Shown: in pieces, positions 21,572 to 32,698 of the stretch
Numbering within the stretch: position 1 is the first letter of the stretch
Layout: each line of letters starts with the position of its first letter
From: Rhodocyclales bacterium
Lineage (GTDB): Bacteria > Pseudomonadota > Gammaproteobacteria > Burkholderiales > Rhodocyclaceae
Direction: 5' to 3'
NCBI GenBank assembly: GCA_016235765.1
Contig: JACRIZ010000090.1
Coordinates: forward strand, 1 to 45,679
Length of the DNA: 45,679 nucleotides
Notes under the pieces: generated by a model
The model's input: the letters and a program-made list of their open reading frames with translations, nothing else
What the model was told of the DNA's origin: nothing
Database searches by the model: none
Made by a program: the position numbers and the translations under genes

Positions 21572-22915
21572 ATGGCGCTGATCGAAGCGATCAATCCGCT
21601 GCTGACCGCCGGCTGGGCCAAGGGCGATGCAGGCTGGGGCATCAAGGAATACGAGGCGCGCGGCGGCTACCAGGCACTGAAGCGCATCCTGGCCGAGAAG
21701 ATGACGCAGGATCAGGTCATCGCCGAGGTGAAGACCTCCGTACTGCGCGGCCGCGGCGGCGCCGGCTTCCCGACCGGCCTCAAATGGAGCTTCATGCCCA
21801 AGGGCGCGCCGGTCAAGTACGTCGTCTGCAATACCGACGAGGGCGAGCCCGGTACCTTCAAGGACCGCGACATCCTGCGCTACGACCCGCACGCGGTGAT
21901 CGAGGGCATGATCATCGCCGGCTATGCGGTCGGCGCTGCGCTTGGCTACAACTACATCCACGGCGAGATTTTCGAACTCTACGAACGTTTCGAGCAGGCC
22001 CTCGCCGAAGCGCGCGCCGCCGGCTATCTCGGCAAGAACATTCTCGGTGCCGGCCTCGACTTCGACCTGTTTGCGCACCAGGGCTGGGGCGCCTACATCT
22101 GCGGCGAGGAATCGGCGCTGCTCGAGTCGATCGAAGGCAAGAAGGGCCAGCCGCGCTTCAAGCCGCCTTTCCCTGCCCAGGTCGGCCTGTTCGGAAAGCC
22201 GACCACCATCAACAACACCGAGACCTTCGCGGCGATTCCCTTCGTCTTCCGCATCGGCGGTTCGGCCTACCTCGACCTCGGCAAGCCCAACAACGGCGGC
22301 ACCAAGCTGTTCTCGGTGTCCGGTCATGTCAACAAGCCCGGCAACTACGAAGTGCCGATGGGCACGCCCTTTGCCAAGCTGCTCGAGATGGCCGGCGGCA
22401 TGCGCGGCGGCCGCAAGCTCAAGGCCGTGATTCCCGGCGGCTCGTCGGCGCCGGTCTTGTCGGCCGACATCATCATGGATTGCACGCTGGACTACGACTC
22501 GATCGCCAAGGCCGGCTCCATGCTCGGTTCCGGCGCCGTGATCGTCATGGACGAGACGGTGTGCATGGTCCAGGCGCTGGAGCGCCTGTCCTGGTTCTAC
22601 TACGAAGAGTCCTGCGGCCAGTGCACGCCCTGCCGTGAAGGCACCGGCTGGCTGCACAAGATCATTCATCGCATCGAGCACGGCCAGGGCCGGCCCGAGG
22701 ATCTCGATCTGCTGCTGGAGCTGGGTGGCAACATTGCCGGCCGCACCATCTGCGCGCTCGGCGACGCCGCCGTGCTGCCGGTACAGGGCATGCTCCGGCA
22801 CTTCCGTGCCGAGTTCGAGTACCACATCGAACACAAGAAATGCCTGGTGCCGCGCGAGGTCCAGAAGGCCGGCAGCACCTTCCACACCCGGATGATGGCA
22901 GGTGCCGCATGCTAG
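21572..22915 (+). CDS. nuoF: NADH-quinone oxidoreductase subunit F (NADH/FMN-binding)
   Basis: Flavoprotein subunit that oxidises NADH through FMN and passes electrons to cluster N3. The 447 residues show the FMN/NADH site ([15 protein letters not shown], about residues 57-71; [16 protein letters not shown]), the glycine-rich loop [23 protein letters not shown] stretch at about 168-186, and cluster N3 ligands Cys348, Cys351 and Cys354 ([12 protein letters not shown]) with Cys394 (TICALGD). The end overlaps nuoG by 7 bases. All expected residues are present. Confidence 0.98.
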   Translation: MALIEAINPLLTAGWAKGDAGWGIKEYEARGGYQALKRILAEKMTQDQVIAEVKTSVLRGRGGAGFPTGLKWSFMPKGAPVKYVVCNTDEGEPGTFKDRDILRYDPHAVIEGMIIAGYAVGAALGYNYIHGEIFELYERFEQALAEARAAGYLGKNILGAGLDFDLFAHQGWGAYICGEESALLESIEGKKGQPRFKPPFPAQVGLFGKPTTINNTETFAAIPFVFRIGGSAYLDLGKPNNGGTKLFSVSGHVNKPGNYEVPMGTPFAKLLEMAGGMRGGRKLKAVIPGGSSAPVLSADIIMDCTLDYDSIAKAGSMLGSGAVIVMDETVCMVQALERLSWFYYEESCGQCTPCREGTGWLHKIIHRIEHGQGRPEDLDLLLELGGNIAGRTICALGDAAVLPVQGMLRHFRAEFEYHIEHKKCLVPREVQKAGSTFHTRMMAGAAC

Positions 22916-25230
22916 AACTTGAAATCGACGGCAAGGCCCTGCAAGTCGCCGATGGCAGCACGGTCATCGATGCTGCGCATCAGGCCGGCGTCTATATCCC
23001 GCATTTCTGCTACCACAAGAAGCTGTCCATCGCGGCAAACTGCCGGATGTGTCTGGTGCAGGTCGAAAAGGCGCCCAAACCGCTGCCGGCCTGTGCGACA
23101 CCCGTCACCAACGGCATGAAGGTCTTCACGCACTCCGACATGGCCGTCAAGGCGCAGCAGGGCGTGATGGAGTTCCTGCTCATCAACCACCCGCTCGATT
23201 GTCCGATCTGCGACCAGGGCGGCGAATGCCAACTGCAGGATCTCGCCGTCGGCTATGGCGGCAGCCGGTCTCGCTACCAGGAAGAAAAGCGCGTCGTGGT
23301 GAACAAGAACCTCGGCCCGCTGGTCAGCACCGACATGACCCGGTGCATCAACTGCACCCGCTGTGTGCGTTTCACGCAGGAGATCGCCGGCCAGATGGAA
23401 CTCGGCCAGGCCTTCCGCGGCGATCGCGCCGAGATCATGCCGTTCATCGAGAAGACGGTCGACTCGGAACTGTCCGGCAACATCATCGACCTGTGCCCGG
23501 TCGGCGCGCTGACCTCGAAGCCTTTCCGCTTCGCGGCGCGCAGTTGGGAACTGGCGCGCCGCCAATCGGTGAGCCCGCACGACGCGCTGGGCAGCAACCT
23601 GATCGTCCAGGTCAAGCACGACCGGGTCTATCGCGTGCTGCCGTTCGAGAACGAAGACATCAACGAGTGCTGGCTTTCGGACAAGGATCGATTTTCCTAC
23701 GAGGGTCTCAATTCCGGCGAGCGCCTGACCAAGCCGATGCTCAAACAGGGCGGCGTCTGGAAGGAAGTGGAATGGAACCAGGCCCTCGACTATGCCGCCC
23801 ACGCGCTGCGCGACGTGGCCAATGAACACGGTGGCGGCGCCGTCGGCGCGCTGGTCAGCCCGCATGCCACGCTGGAAGAGATGGTCCTCGCCGGCAAGCT
23901 GATGCGCGGCCTGGGTTCCGAGAACATCGATTTCCGCCTGCGCCGGAGCGATTTCTCCGGCCAGCGCGCCGGGGTGCCCTGGCTGGGCATGCGGATCGCC
24001 GAGTTGAACAAGCTCGACCGTGCCCTGGTGGTGGGCGCCTTCCTGCGCAAGGACCATCCCCTGATCGCCCAGCGCCTGCGCCAGGCGGCGAAGCGCGGTA
24101 CGCAGGTTTCCGTGATTCACTCGGCCGATGACGACCTGCTGATGCCGCTGGCCGGCAAGCTGATCGCCGCGCCGTCGCAACTTCCCGAGCGTCTTGCCCA
24201 GGTGGTCAAGGCCGCCGCCGAACTGAAGGGTGCTGCCTTCGACATGAAGGTCGCCGTGAGCCCCGAAGCGAAGCAGATCGCCGCGAGCCTGGTGTCCGGC
24301 CAGAATGCCGCGATCCTGCTCGGCAACTTCGCCCAGCAGCATGCCAAGGCGGCGACGCTCAACTGGCTCGCCCAGCAACTCGCCGAAATCCTCGGTTGTC
24401 GCTTCGGCTTCCTCGGCGAAGCGGCCAACTCGGTCGGCGGCTACGCCGCGGGTGCCGTGCCCGGCGCGAACGGCCTCGACGCTGCGCGCATGCTCGCCGA
24501 GCCGCGCCAGGCCTACCTGGTACTGGGTGCCGAAGCCGAACTCGACTGCGCCGACGGCCGACAGGCCCTGGCAGCGCTCAAGCAGGCGGCCAGCGTGATC
24601 GTGCTGTCGCCCTTCAAGTCCGCCGCTGCGCTCGAGTACGCCGACGCGATCCTGCCGATCGCGCCATTCACCGAGACCTCCGGCACCTTCGTCAATGCCG
24701 AAGGCCGCGTGCAAAGTTTCCAGGCGGTGAACCGGCCGCTGGGCGAAACGCGTCCGGGCTGGAAGGTGCTGCGGGTTCTCGCCAACGTGCTGAAGCTGGA
24801 CGGCTTCGACCACGAGAGCAGCGAAGACGTGCGTGAGGAATGCCTTGGCGGCACCGGCGGCGCGCTGCTCGATTCGCTGGACAACGCCATCAGCGGCGTG
24901 GCAGTGGAACTGGCTGCCTCCGCTGCCGGCCTCGAACGCGTTGCCGAGGTGCCGATCCACTTTGCCGATCCGCTGGTGCGCCGGGCGGAGAGCCTGCAGC
25001 GTACCAAGGATGCCGCGGCGCCGACTGCGCGCATGAATGCCGCGACGCTGGCCGCCCTGCGCGTCGCCGCCGGCAGCCCGGTGAAAGTCAGCCGTGGCGA
25101 TGCGCCGAGCATACTCGTCGCGGCGCTGGATGCCGGCCTGGCGGACAACTGCGTGCGGATTGCCGCCGGCCACGCGTCCACGCTCAACCTCGGTGCCTTG
25201 ACGGGCGCCCTCAAAGTGGAACCTGCCTGA
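22909..25230 (+). CDS. nuoG: NADH-quinone oxidoreductase subunit G
   Basis: Large 75-kDa-type subunit of the electron-input module. From ATG 22909, overlapping nuoF by 7 bases, it has 773 residues. N-terminal ferredoxin domain: cluster N1b by Cys34, Cys45, Cys48 and Cys62. Cluster N5 has its unusual histidine ligand: His94, Cys98, Cys101 and Cys107 ([15 protein letters not shown]). Cluster N4 is bound by Cys146, Cys149, Cys152 and Cys196 (CINCTRC, CPVGAL). The extra N7 motif of enterobacterial NuoG is not seen. The remainder is a degenerate molybdopterin-oxidoreductase-like domain ([16 protein letters not shown]). Its stop shares a base with the nuoH start. Confidence 0.97.
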   Translation: MLELEIDGKALQVADGSTVIDAAHQAGVYIPHFCYHKKLSIAANCRMCLVQVEKAPKPLPACATPVTNGMKVFTHSDMAVKAQQGVMEFLLINHPLDCPICDQGGECQLQDLAVGYGGSRSRYQEEKRVVVNKNLGPLVSTDMTRCINCTRCVRFTQEIAGQMELGQAFRGDRAEIMPFIEKTVDSELSGNIIDLCPVGALTSKPFRFAARSWELARRQSVSPHDALGSNLIVQVKHDRVYRVLPFENEDINECWLSDKDRFSYEGLNSGERLTKPMLKQGGVWKEVEWNQALDYAAHALRDVANEHGGGAVGALVSPHATLEEMVLAGKLMRGLGSENIDFRLRRSDFSGQRAGVPWLGMRIAELNKLDRALVVGAFLRKDHPLIAQRLRQAAKRGTQVSVIHSADDDLLMPLAGKLIAAPSQLPERLAQVVKAAAELKGAAFDMKVAVSPEAKQIAASLVSGQNAAILLGNFAQQHAKAATLNWLAQQLAEILGCRFGFLGEAANSVGGYAAGAVPGANGLDAARMLAEPRQAYLVLGAEAELDCADGRQALAALKQAASVIVLSPFKSAAALEYADAILPIAPFTETSGTFVNAEGRVQSFQAVNRPLGETRPGWKVLRVLANVLKLDGFDHESSEDVREECLGGTGGALLDSLDNAISGVAVELAASAAGLERVAEVPIHFADPLVRRAESLQRTKDAAAPTARMNAATLAALRVAAGSPVKVSRGDAPSILVAALDAGLADNCVRIAAGHASTLNLGALTGALKVEPA

Positions 25231-26315
25231 TGGAAGCGTCGGTCCTGCACTTCTTCGAATGGCTCTGGGGACCCTACTGGGAGACCCTGTGGGCGTGGTT
25301 CAAGCCGGTCTGGCCGCTGATCTGGGTCATCATGAAGATCGTGGCCATCCTGGTGCCCTTGTTGCTGGGCGTCGCCTACCTGACGTTCTGGGAGCGCAAG
25401 ATCATCGGTTGGATGCAGGTCCGTATCGGCCCCAACCGCGTCGGTTGGTGGGGCTTGATGCAGCCCATCGTCGACGGGGTCAAGCTTTTCCTGAAGGAAG
25501 TCATCCTGCCGGCCAGGGCCGATCCGTGGCTGTTCTTCCTGGCGCCGGCGCTGGCCATGGCGCCGGCCGTGGCGGTGTGGTCGGTCATTCCCTTCTTCGA
25601 CGGCGGCGCCCTGGCCAACCTCGATGCGGGCGTGCTCTTCCTGCTGGCGGTCACCTCGCTGGGCGTCTACGGCGTCATCATCGCCGGCTGGGCGTCGAAT
25701 TCGAAGTACCCGCTGCTTGGCGCCATGCGTTCCGCCGCCCAGATGGTTTCCTACGAGATTTCGATGGGCCTGGCACTGGTCTGCGTGCTGATGGTCTCCA
25801 ACAGCCTCAACCTCTCCGACATCGTCCGCTCGCAGGGGCAGGGCAGTTTCGCCGATGCCGGCGTCGGCTTCCTGTCGTGGAACTGGCTGCCGCTGCTGCC
25901 GATGTTCTTCGTTTACCTGGTCTCCGGCGTGGCGGAAACCAACCGCGCGCCCTTCGACGTGGTCGAAGGCGAATCGGAAATCGTCGCAGGCCACATGGTC
26001 GAATACTCGGGCATGGCCTTCGCGATGTTCTTCCTCGCCGAGTACGCCAACATGATCCTGGTGTCGGCGCTGGTCTCGATCTTCTTCCTCGGCGGCTGGC
26101 TGTCGCCGTTCGGCGTCTTCCCCGATGGCATCCTCTGGCTGCTGGGCAAGATGTCCCTGATCCTGTTCGTCTTCCTCTGGCTGCGCGCAACGTTTCCGCG
26201 CTATCGCTACGACCAGATCATGCGTCTCGGCTGGAAGGTGTTCGTGCCGATCTGTCTGCTCTGGATTCCGGTCGTCGGCATCTGGATGATGTCGCCGTTC
26301 AACATCTGGAAGTGA
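25230..26315 (+). CDS. nuoH: NADH-quinone oxidoreductase subunit H
   Basis: Membrane subunit forming the quinone entry channel at the arm junction. From ATG 25230 (TGATG overlap with nuoG) it has 361 residues and about eight transmembrane segments. Conserved features are [18 protein letters not shown] (first cytoplasmic loop), the [16 protein letters not shown] loop, [15 protein letters not shown], the acidic quinone-site loop [21 protein letters not shown] and [18 protein letters not shown]. The N-terminus is unusually tryptophan-rich ([17 protein letters not shown]). It lies 10 bases before nuoI. Confidence 0.97.
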   Translation: MEASVLHFFEWLWGPYWETLWAWFKPVWPLIWVIMKIVAILVPLLLGVAYLTFWERKIIGWMQVRIGPNRVGWWGLMQPIVDGVKLFLKEVILPARADPWLFFLAPALAMAPAVAVWSVIPFFDGGALANLDAGVLFLLAVTSLGVYGVIIAGWASNSKYPLLGAMRSAAQMVSYEISMGLALVCVLMVSNSLNLSDIVRSQGQGSFADAGVGFLSWNWLPLLPMFFVYLVSGVAETNRAPFDVVEGESEIVAGHMVEYSGMAFAMFFLAEYANMILVSALVSIFFLGGWLSPFGVFPDGILWLLGKMSLILFVFLWLRATFPRYRYDQIMRLGWKVFVPICLLWIPVVGIWMMSPFNIWK

Positions 26316-26325
26316 GCTGACCAAA

Positions 26326-26811
26326 ATGGGCGCCCGTGACCTGATCCAAACCTTCTCGCTCGGCGAACTCCGCCAGGGCCTGGCCGTGACCTTGCGCTAC
26401 ATGTTCGCGCGCAAGATCACGATCCAATATCCGGAAGAAAAAACGCCGGCCTCGCCGCGCTTCCGCGGCCTGCATGCGCTGCGCCGCTATCCCAATGGCG
26501 AAGAACGCTGTATCGCCTGCAAGCTGTGCGAGGCGGTCTGCCCGGCGCTGGCCATCACCATCGAGTCGGCCGAGCGCGAAGACGGCAGCCGGCGCACTAC
26601 CCGCTACGACATCGACCTCACCAAGTGCATCTTCTGCGGCTTCTGCGAAGAAGCCTGCCCGGTCGATGCCATCGTCGAAACGCACGTCTTCGAGTACCAC
26701 GGGGAAACGCGCGGCGACCTCTACTACACCAAGCAGATGCTCCTGGCCAACGGCGACCGCTATGAAGCGGAAATCGCCAAGGCCCGCGAGCAGGATGCCA
26801 AGTTCCGGTAA
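26326..26811 (+). CDS. nuoI: NADH-quinone oxidoreductase subunit I
   Basis: Peripheral subunit with two [4Fe-4S] clusters, N6a and N6b, that carry electrons to N2. The two ferredoxin motifs are Cys62, 65, 68, 72 ([12 protein letters not shown]) and Cys101, 104, 107, 111 ([12 protein letters not shown]). An amphipathic N-terminal helix of about 30 residues would lie on the membrane. The conserved [20 protein letters not shown] segment follows. Length 161 is standard. It sits between nuoH (10-base gap) and nuoJ (6-base gap). Confidence 0.97.
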   Translation: MGARDLIQTFSLGELRQGLAVTLRYMFARKITIQYPEEKTPASPRFRGLHALRRYPNGEERCIACKLCEAVCPALAITIESAEREDGSRRTTRYDIDLTKCIFCGFCEEACPVDAIVETHVFEYHGETRGDLYYTKQMLLANGDRYEAEIAKAREQDAKFR

Positions 26812-26817
26812 GCGCCC

Positions 26818-27423
26818 ATGGAACTCAAGACCGTCGTCTTCTACGTCTTCGCCGCGATCATGCTGTTCGCGGCCCTGCGCGTCATCACCGCGCGCAACCC
26901 GGTGCACGCCGTCCTCTATCTGGTGCTGGCCTTCTTCAATGCCGGCGGCCTCTGGCTGACGCTGCAGGCCGAGTTCCTCGCCATCGCCCTGATCATGGTC
27001 TATGTCGGCGCCGTGATGGTGCTGTTCCTGTTCGTGGTCATGATGCTCGACATCGACATCGCGCGCCTGCGGCAGGGCTTCTGGTCCAACATGCCGCTGG
27101 CCGCGACGCTCGGCGTGCTGATGGCCGGCGAAATGGCGCTGGTGCTCTCAACCGACTACTTCGGTGCCACCTCCTTCCCCGACCAGGCGATGCCAGCCGA
27201 CTACAGCAACACCAAGGAACTGGGCCGGCTGCTGTTCACCGATTACGTCTACCCCTTCGAACTGGCCTCGATCATCCTGCTGGTGGCCATCATCGCTGCC
27301 GTGGTGCTGACCCTGCGCCATCGCAAGGACGTCAAGCACCTCGATCCCGCCGCGCAGATCGCCGTCAAGCACACCGACCGCATCCGCGTGATCCGGATGC
27401 CCGCCGAAAAGGAAGCCGAATGA
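26818..27423 (+). CDS. nuoJ: NADH-quinone oxidoreductase subunit J
   Basis: Membrane-arm subunit with five transmembrane segments in its first 165 residues. The third contains the conserved stretch [20 protein letters not shown] with its central glycine, the pi-bulge region involved in conformational coupling. [20 protein letters not shown] is also typical. The 201-residue protein ends in a charged cytoplasmic tail ([20 protein letters not shown]). Its stop overlaps the nuoK start as ATGA. Confidence 0.95.
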   Translation: MELKTVVFYVFAAIMLFAALRVITARNPVHAVLYLVLAFFNAGGLWLTLQAEFLAIALIMVYVGAVMVLFLFVVMMLDIDIARLRQGFWSNMPLAATLGVLMAGEMALVLSTDYFGATSFPDQAMPADYSNTKELGRLLFTDYVYPFELASIILLVAIIAAVVLTLRHRKDVKHLDPAAQIAVKHTDRIRVIRMPAEKEAE

Positions 27424-27725
27424 TTGCCTTGAATCACTACCTCGTGCTTTCCGGTCTGCTGTTCGCGATCGGCGTGGTCGGCATCTTCCTCAACCGGAAG
27501 AACCTGATCGTCCTGTTGATGGCCATCGAACTGATGCTGCTGGCGGTGAACATGAACTTCGTCGCCTTCTCGCACTATCTCAACGACCTGGCCGGCCAGT
27601 TGTTCGTGTTCTTCATCCTGACGGTGGCCGCGGCCGAGTCGGGCATCGGCCTGGCGATCCTGGTCGTGCTGTTCCGCAATCTTTCCACGATCGATGTCGA
27701 CAAACTCGACAGCCTGAAGGGCTAA
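27420..27725 (+). CDS. nuoK: NADH-quinone oxidoreductase subunit K
   Basis: Small membrane subunit (101 residues, three transmembrane helices) homologous to part of Mrp-type antiporters. The two buried glutamates of the proton path are present: Glu37 ([13 protein letters not shown]) and Glu73 ([12 protein letters not shown]). The standard family signature [17 protein letters not shown] is complete. It overlaps nuoJ by 4 bases and is followed by nuoL after 4 bases. Confidence 0.97.
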   Translation: MIALNHYLVLSGLLFAIGVVGIFLNRKNLIVLLMAIELMLLAVNMNFVAFSHYLNDLAGQLFVFFILTVAAAESGIGLAILVVLFRNLSTIDVDKLDSLKG

Positions 27726-27729
27726 CGGC

Positions 27730-29706
27730 ATGAAGACCCTGTACCTGATCATTCCCTTCGCCCCCCTGGTCGGCGCCATCGTCGCCGGCCTCTTCGGCAA
27801 GGCGATCGGCCGGGCCGGCGCGCACTGGGTGACCATCCTCGGCGTTACCGCATCGTTCGTCTGCTCGGTGCTGGTGATGCAGGACGTGCTGACCGGCAAC
27901 ACCTTCAACGGCTCGCTCTACACCTGGATGGAGGCGGGCGGCCTCAAGCTGGAGATCGGCTTCCTGGTGGACCGCCTGACGGCGATCATGATGATCGTCG
28001 TTACCTTCGTGTCGTTGATGGTGCATATCTACACCATCGGCTATATGGCGGAGGATCCCGGCTACCAGCGCTTCTTCAGCTACATCTCGCTGTTCACCTT
28101 CTCCATGCTGATGCTGGTGATGGCGAACAACTTCCTGCAGCTCTTCTTCGGCTGGGAAGCTGTCGGCCTGGTTTCCTACCTGCTGATCGGTTTCTGGTAC
28201 ACCCGCCCGACGGCGATCTACGCCAACCTCAAGGCCTTCCTGGTCAACCGCGTCGGCGACTTCGGCTTCCTGATGGGTATCGGCCTGATCGCCGCCTACG
28301 CCGGCAGCCTCGACTACGCCACGGTCTTCGCCAAGGGCGGCGAACTGGCAACGATCAGCGAGGCCGTCACCGGCTGGCCGCTGATCACCGCGGTCTGCAT
28401 CGGCCTGTTCATCGGCGCCATGGGCAAGTCGGCGCAGTTCCCGCTGCATGTCTGGCTGCCCGACTCGATGGAAGGTCCGACGCCGATCTCGGCGCTGATC
28501 CACGCCGCCACCATGGTGACGGCCGGCATCTTCATGGTCTCGCGCATGTCGCCGCTGTTCGAGCTTTCCGACACTGCGCTGTCCTTCGTCATCGTCATCG
28601 GCGCCATCACGGCCCTGTTCATGGCGCTGATCGCCATCGTCCAGACCGACATCAAGCGCGTCGTCGCCTACTCGACCCTCTCGCAGCTCGGCTACATGAC
28701 CGCGGCGCTGGGCGCCTCGGCTTATTCGGCCGCGATCTTCCACCTGATGACCCACGCCTTCTTCAAGGCGGTCCTCTTCCTCGGTGCCGGCTCGGTGATC
28801 ATCGCCATGCACCACGAGCAGGACATGCGGCGCATGGGCGGCCTGCGCAAGTACATGCCCATCACCTACCTGACCGTCCTGATCGGCGCCATCGCCAACG
28901 CCGGCCTGCCGCCGTTCGCCGGCTTCTTCTCCAAGGACTCGATCATCGAGGCGGTGCAACTGGCGCACATTCCCGGCGCCGCCTTTGCCTACTATGCCCT
29001 CCTGGCGGGCGTCTTCGTCGGCGGCTTCTATTCGTTCCGGCTGGTCTTCTTCGCCTTCCACGGCGAGGAGCGCTTCCGCCACGCGGGCGGCCATCACGGC
29101 GACCACGGCGCGCATGGCCACGGCCACCATGCCGAGCCCCACGAATCGCCAAAAGTGGTCACCGTGCCGCTGATCCTGCTGGCTATTCCGGCCATCCTGG
29201 CCGGCTTCCTGATCGGGCCGATGCTGTTCGGCGGCTATTTCGGCGAAGCGATCCAGATCGCGCCCCGGCACGCCAGCATCGCCCACATGGCAGAGGAGTT
29301 CCACGGGCCGTGGGCCATGGTTCTGCACGGCTTGATGGCACCTCCGTTCTGGCTGGCGCTGGCCGGCGCCGCCACGGCCTGGTTCCTTTACATCAAGCGT
29401 CCGGAGTTGCCCACCGTCATCAAGGCGAAGTTCGCCACTCTCGCCATGATTCTGGAAGAGAAGTACGGTTTCGACCGCTTCAACGACTGGTTCTTCGCCG
29501 GCGGCGCGCGCATGGTCGGTCGCGGCCTCTGGAAGGCGGGCGACGAGGTCTTGATCGACGGCGTTGCCGTCAATGGTTCGGCCAAGGCGGTCGGACGTTT
29601 CGCCGGCGTGGTCCGCCTGTTGCAGAGCGGTCATATTTACCAGTACGCCTTCTCCATGATCCTCGGCCTGTTCGTGCTGATGACGCTCTGGCTGAACCGT
29701 AGCTGA
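27730..29706 (+). CDS. nuoL: NADH-quinone oxidoreductase subunit L
   Basis: Largest antiporter-like, proton-pumping subunit, with about 16 helices and the long lateral amphipathic helix at the C-terminal end. The 658 residues include the key glutamate region LFFGWEAVGLVSYLLIGFWY, the lysine/histidine half-channel LPDSMEGPTPISALIHAATM, QTDIKRVVAYSTLSQLGYM, LMTHAFFKAVLFLGAGSVI, and KYGFDRFNDWFF. A histidine-rich cytoplasmic or periplasmic loop lies at about 29083-29145 (GGHHGDHGAHGHGHHAEPH). Such loops occur in other betaproteobacterial NuoL proteins and might bind metal. Confidence 0.97.
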   Translation: MKTLYLIIPFAPLVGAIVAGLFGKAIGRAGAHWVTILGVTASFVCSVLVMQDVLTGNTFNGSLYTWMEAGGLKLEIGFLVDRLTAIMMIVVTFVSLMVHIYTIGYMAEDPGYQRFFSYISLFTFSMLMLVMANNFLQLFFGWEAVGLVSYLLIGFWYTRPTAIYANLKAFLVNRVGDFGFLMGIGLIAAYAGSLDYATVFAKGGELATISEAVTGWPLITAVCIGLFIGAMGKSAQFPLHVWLPDSMEGPTPISALIHAATMVTAGIFMVSRMSPLFELSDTALSFVIVIGAITALFMALIAIVQTDIKRVVAYSTLSQLGYMTAALGASAYSAAIFHLMTHAFFKAVLFLGAGSVIIAMHHEQDMRRMGGLRKYMPITYLTVLIGAIANAGLPPFAGFFSKDSIIEAVQLAHIPGAAFAYYALLAGVFVGGFYSFRLVFFAFHGEERFRHAGGHHGDHGAHGHGHHAEPHESPKVVTVPLILLAIPAILAGFLIGPMLFGGYFGEAIQIAPRHASIAHMAEEFHGPWAMVLHGLMAPPFWLALAGAATAWFLYIKRPELPTVIKAKFATLAMILEEKYGFDRFNDWFFAGGARMVGRGLWKAGDEVLIDGVAVNGSAKAVGRFAGVVRLLQSGHIYQYAFSMILGLFVLMTLWLNRS

Positions 29707-29721
29707 CAGGAATAACAGCGG

Positions 29722-31197
29722 ATGAACTCCTCCCTTCTGAGCCTCGCGATCTGGGTACCGATCATCGGCGCGCTTCCCTTGCTCGCCCTCGGCTCCGAGC
29801 GCCGCGAGCTGGTGCGCTGGCTGGCGCTGGCCGTGGCCATTGCCGGCTTCGCCGTCACCCTGCCGCTCTATCTCGACTTCGACCGCCAGTTCGTCGGCAT
29901 GCAATTCGTCGAGATGGCGCCCTGGATTCCGCGCTTCAACGTCCAGTACTTCCTCGGCGTCGATGGCATTTCCGTGCTGTTCATCCTGCTCAATGCCTTC
30001 GTCACCATCCTGGTGGTGCTGGCCGGCTGGGAGGTCATCCAGGAGAAGGTCGCCCAATACATGGCCGCCTTCCTGATCATGTCCGGCCTGATGAACGGCA
30101 TCTTCGCCGCGCTCGACGCCATGCTGTTCTACGTGTTCTTCGAGGCCAGCCTGATTCCGATGTACATCATCATCGGCGTCTGGGGCGGACCGAGCCGCGT
30201 CTATGCGGCGTTCAAGTTCTTTCTCTACACGCTGCTCGGCTCGCTGCTGATGCTGATTGCACTGTTCTACCTGTTCCTGCAGGCGGGCGGCAGTTTCAAC
30301 CTGCTCGAATGGCACCAGTTGCGGCTGACCATGACGCCGCAGATCCTGATCTTCGTCGCTTTCCTGATCGCCTTCGCCGTCAAGGTGCCGATGTGGCCGG
30401 TCCATACCTGGTTGCCGGACGCCCACGTCGAAGCCCCGACCGGCGGCTCGGTGGTGCTGGCGGCCATCATGCTGAAGCTCGGCGCCTACGGCTTCATCCG
30501 GTTCTCGCTGCCCATCCTGCCCGATGCCAGCCACTACCTGGCGCCGATGATGATCGCGCTGTCGCTGATCGCGGTGGTGTACATCGGCTTCGTCGCCCTG
30601 GTCCAGGCCGACATGAAGAAGCTGATCGCCTATTCGTCGATCTCGCACATGGGCTTCGTCACCCTCGGCTTCTTCATCTTCAACCAGATCGGCGTCGAAG
30701 GCGCGCTGGTGCAGATGATCTCGCACGGCTTCGTCTCGGCGGCGATGTTCCTTTGCGTCGGCGTCATGTATGACCGCATGCACTCGCGGCAGATCGCCGA
30801 CTACGGCGGCGTGGTGAACAAGATGCCGAAGTTCGCCGCCTTCTTCATGCTGTTCGCGATGGCCAACGCGGGCTTGCCGGCCACCTCCGGCTTCGTCGGC
30901 GAGTTCATGGTCATCCTGGGCGCCGTCAAGCACAACTTCTGGGTCGGCTTCGCCGCCGCGACGACGCTGATCCTCGGTGCCGCCTACACCCTCTGGATGT
31001 ACAAGCGCGTCGTGTTCGGTGCCGTCGGCAACGACCATGTGGCCGAATTGACCGACATCGGCTGGCGCGAATTCCTGGTCCTTGCCCTGCTGGCGGCCGC
31101 CGTACTGGCCATGGGCATCTATCCCTTCCCATTCACCGACATCATGCACGCTTCAGTGGATAACCTGCTGAAGCATGTCGCGATGAGCAAGCTGTAA
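29722..31197 (+). CDS. nuoM: NADH-quinone oxidoreductase subunit M
   Basis: Second antiporter-like proton-pumping subunit (491 residues, 14 helices). Conserved charged residues are in VFFEASLIPMYIIIGVWGG (glutamate), KVPMWPVHTWLPDAHVEAPT and the QADMKKLIAYSSISHMGFV half-channel, then LVQMISHGFVSAAMFLCVG. It is paralogous to NuoL and NuoN. GGA-type ribosome binding is weak (AGGAA at 29707-29711, 10 bases before the start). It lies 15 bases after nuoL. Confidence 0.97.
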   Translation: MNSSLLSLAIWVPIIGALPLLALGSERRELVRWLALAVAIAGFAVTLPLYLDFDRQFVGMQFVEMAPWIPRFNVQYFLGVDGISVLFILLNAFVTILVVLAGWEVIQEKVAQYMAAFLIMSGLMNGIFAALDAMLFYVFFEASLIPMYIIIGVWGGPSRVYAAFKFFLYTLLGSLLMLIALFYLFLQAGGSFNLLEWHQLRLTMTPQILIFVAFLIAFAVKVPMWPVHTWLPDAHVEAPTGGSVVLAAIMLKLGAYGFIRFSLPILPDASHYLAPMMIALSLIAVVYIGFVALVQADMKKLIAYSSISHMGFVTLGFFIFNQIGVEGALVQMISHGFVSAAMFLCVGVMYDRMHSRQIADYGGVVNKMPKFAAFFMLFAMANAGLPATSGFVGEFMVILGAVKHNFWVGFAAATTLILGAAYTLWMYKRVVFGAVGNDHVAELTDIGWREFLVLALLAAAVLAMGIYPFPFTDIMHASVDNLLKHVAMSKL

Positions 31198-31215
31198 CCC
31201 GGCGCGAGAGCAACG

Positions 31216-32697
31216 ATGCTGAACAACTTCGTGATGCCCGACCTGTATCCGGCCGCGCCGGAACTCTTCCTGGCGACCATGGCCTGCGTGATCCTGCTCG
31301 TCGACCTGTTCGCCGGCCCGGCCCGCCGCTGGCTGACCGGCTCGCTGACCCTGCTGACCCTGATCGGCTGCGCGGCGGTGACCTTCCTCACCTTCGACGG
31401 CACCTCGTCGCTGACCTTCGCCAACATGTTCATCGACGATCCGGTCGCGGACTTCCTGAAGTTCCTGGTCTGCATCGCAGTGGTGGTCGTGCTGATCTAC
31501 GGCCGTGACTACATGGCCGAGCGCAACCTGGACAAGGGCGAGTACTACCTGCTGGTGCTGTTCGCGACGCTGGGCATGATGGTCATGATCTCGGCCTACA
31601 ACTTCCTCACCCTCTACCTGGGCCTGGAGATGATGTCGCTCTCGCTCTATGCCATGGTGGCGATCGATCGGGACTCGCCGCGCGCCACCGAGGCGGCGAT
31701 GAAGTACTTCGTGCTCGGCGCGCTGGCCTCCGGCCTGCTGCTCTACGGCATGTCGATGATCTATGGCGCCACCGGCACGCTGGAACTCGGCCTGGTCGCC
31801 CAGGCACTGCAGGACGGCGTCGCCAACCGGACCATCATGGTCTTCGGCCTGGTCTTCCTGGTTGCCGGCATCGGCTTCAAGCTGGGCGTCGTGCCCTTCC
31901 ACATGTGGGTGCCCGACGTCTATCACGGCGCCCCGACCGCAGTGACCCTGTTCATCTCCTCGGCACCCAAGCTGGCCGCGTTCGCCATGGCCCTGCGCCT
32001 GCTGGTGTCCGGCCTGTTCGGCATGGCCGACCAGTGGCAGACCATGCTGATGATCATGGCCGTGCTGTCGATCGGCATCGGCAACTTGGCGGCCATCGCG
32101 CAGCAGAACATCAAGCGCATGCTGGCCTACTCGGGCATCTCGCACATGGGTTTCATGTTGCTGGCCCTGATGAGCGGCGTAGTCGGGCGCGAGACCGACC
32201 CGATGGCGCTGGTCAATGCCTACAGCTCGGCGATGTACTACAGCGTCGCCTACGTGATCATGTCGCTGGGCGCCTTCGGCATGGTGCTGCTGCTGTCGCG
32301 GGCCGGCTACGAGGCCGAGAACCTGGAAGACTTCAAGGGCCTCAACAAGCGCAGCCCGTGGTTCGCCCTGATGATGATGGTGATCATGCTGTCGATGGCC
32401 GGCATTCCGTTCTTCGTCGGCTTCTTCGCCAAATTCACCGTCCTGCTGGCCGCCGTGGCCGCCGAGCATGTCGTGGTGGCCGTGATCGCGGTGATGTTCT
32501 CGCTGGTCGGCGCCTACTACTACCTGCGCGTGGTCAAGCTGATGTATTTCGATGCGCCGGTCGACAGCGCGCCGATCCGGGCCAGTGTCGACATGAAAAT
32601 CCTGCTGTCGGCCAACGGCCTTGCCGTCGCCCTGCTGGGCCTGTTCCCGAATACCTTGATGATGCTCTGCACGGCGACCCTGGTGCGGTCGCTCTGA
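31216..32697 (+). CDS. nuoN: NADH-quinone oxidoreductase subunit N
   Basis: Third antiporter-like subunit and last gene of the operon (493 residues, 14 helices). The conserved half-channels are [39 protein letters not shown], and [20 protein letters not shown], with the discontinuous helix near [14 protein letters not shown]. The start ATG at 31216 has GAGAG upstream. The gene ends one base before the convergent small SOR-like gene, with no obvious terminator between them. Confidence 0.97.
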   Translation: MLNNFVMPDLYPAAPELFLATMACVILLVDLFAGPARRWLTGSLTLLTLIGCAAVTFLTFDGTSSLTFANMFIDDPVADFLKFLVCIAVVVVLIYGRDYMAERNLDKGEYYLLVLFATLGMMVMISAYNFLTLYLGLEMMSLSLYAMVAIDRDSPRATEAAMKYFVLGALASGLLLYGMSMIYGATGTLELGLVAQALQDGVANRTIMVFGLVFLVAGIGFKLGVVPFHMWVPDVYHGAPTAVTLFISSAPKLAAFAMALRLLVSGLFGMADQWQTMLMIMAVLSIGIGNLAAIAQQNIKRMLAYSGISHMGFMLLALMSGVVGRETDPMALVNAYSSAMYYSVAYVIMSLGAFGMVLLLSRAGYEAENLEDFKGLNKRSPWFALMMMVIMLSMAGIPFFVGFFAKFTVLLAAVAAEHVVVAVIAVMFSLVGAYYYLRVVKLMYFDAPVDSAPIRASVDMKILLSANGLAVALLGLFPNTLMMLCTATLVRSL

Positions 32698-32698
32698 T

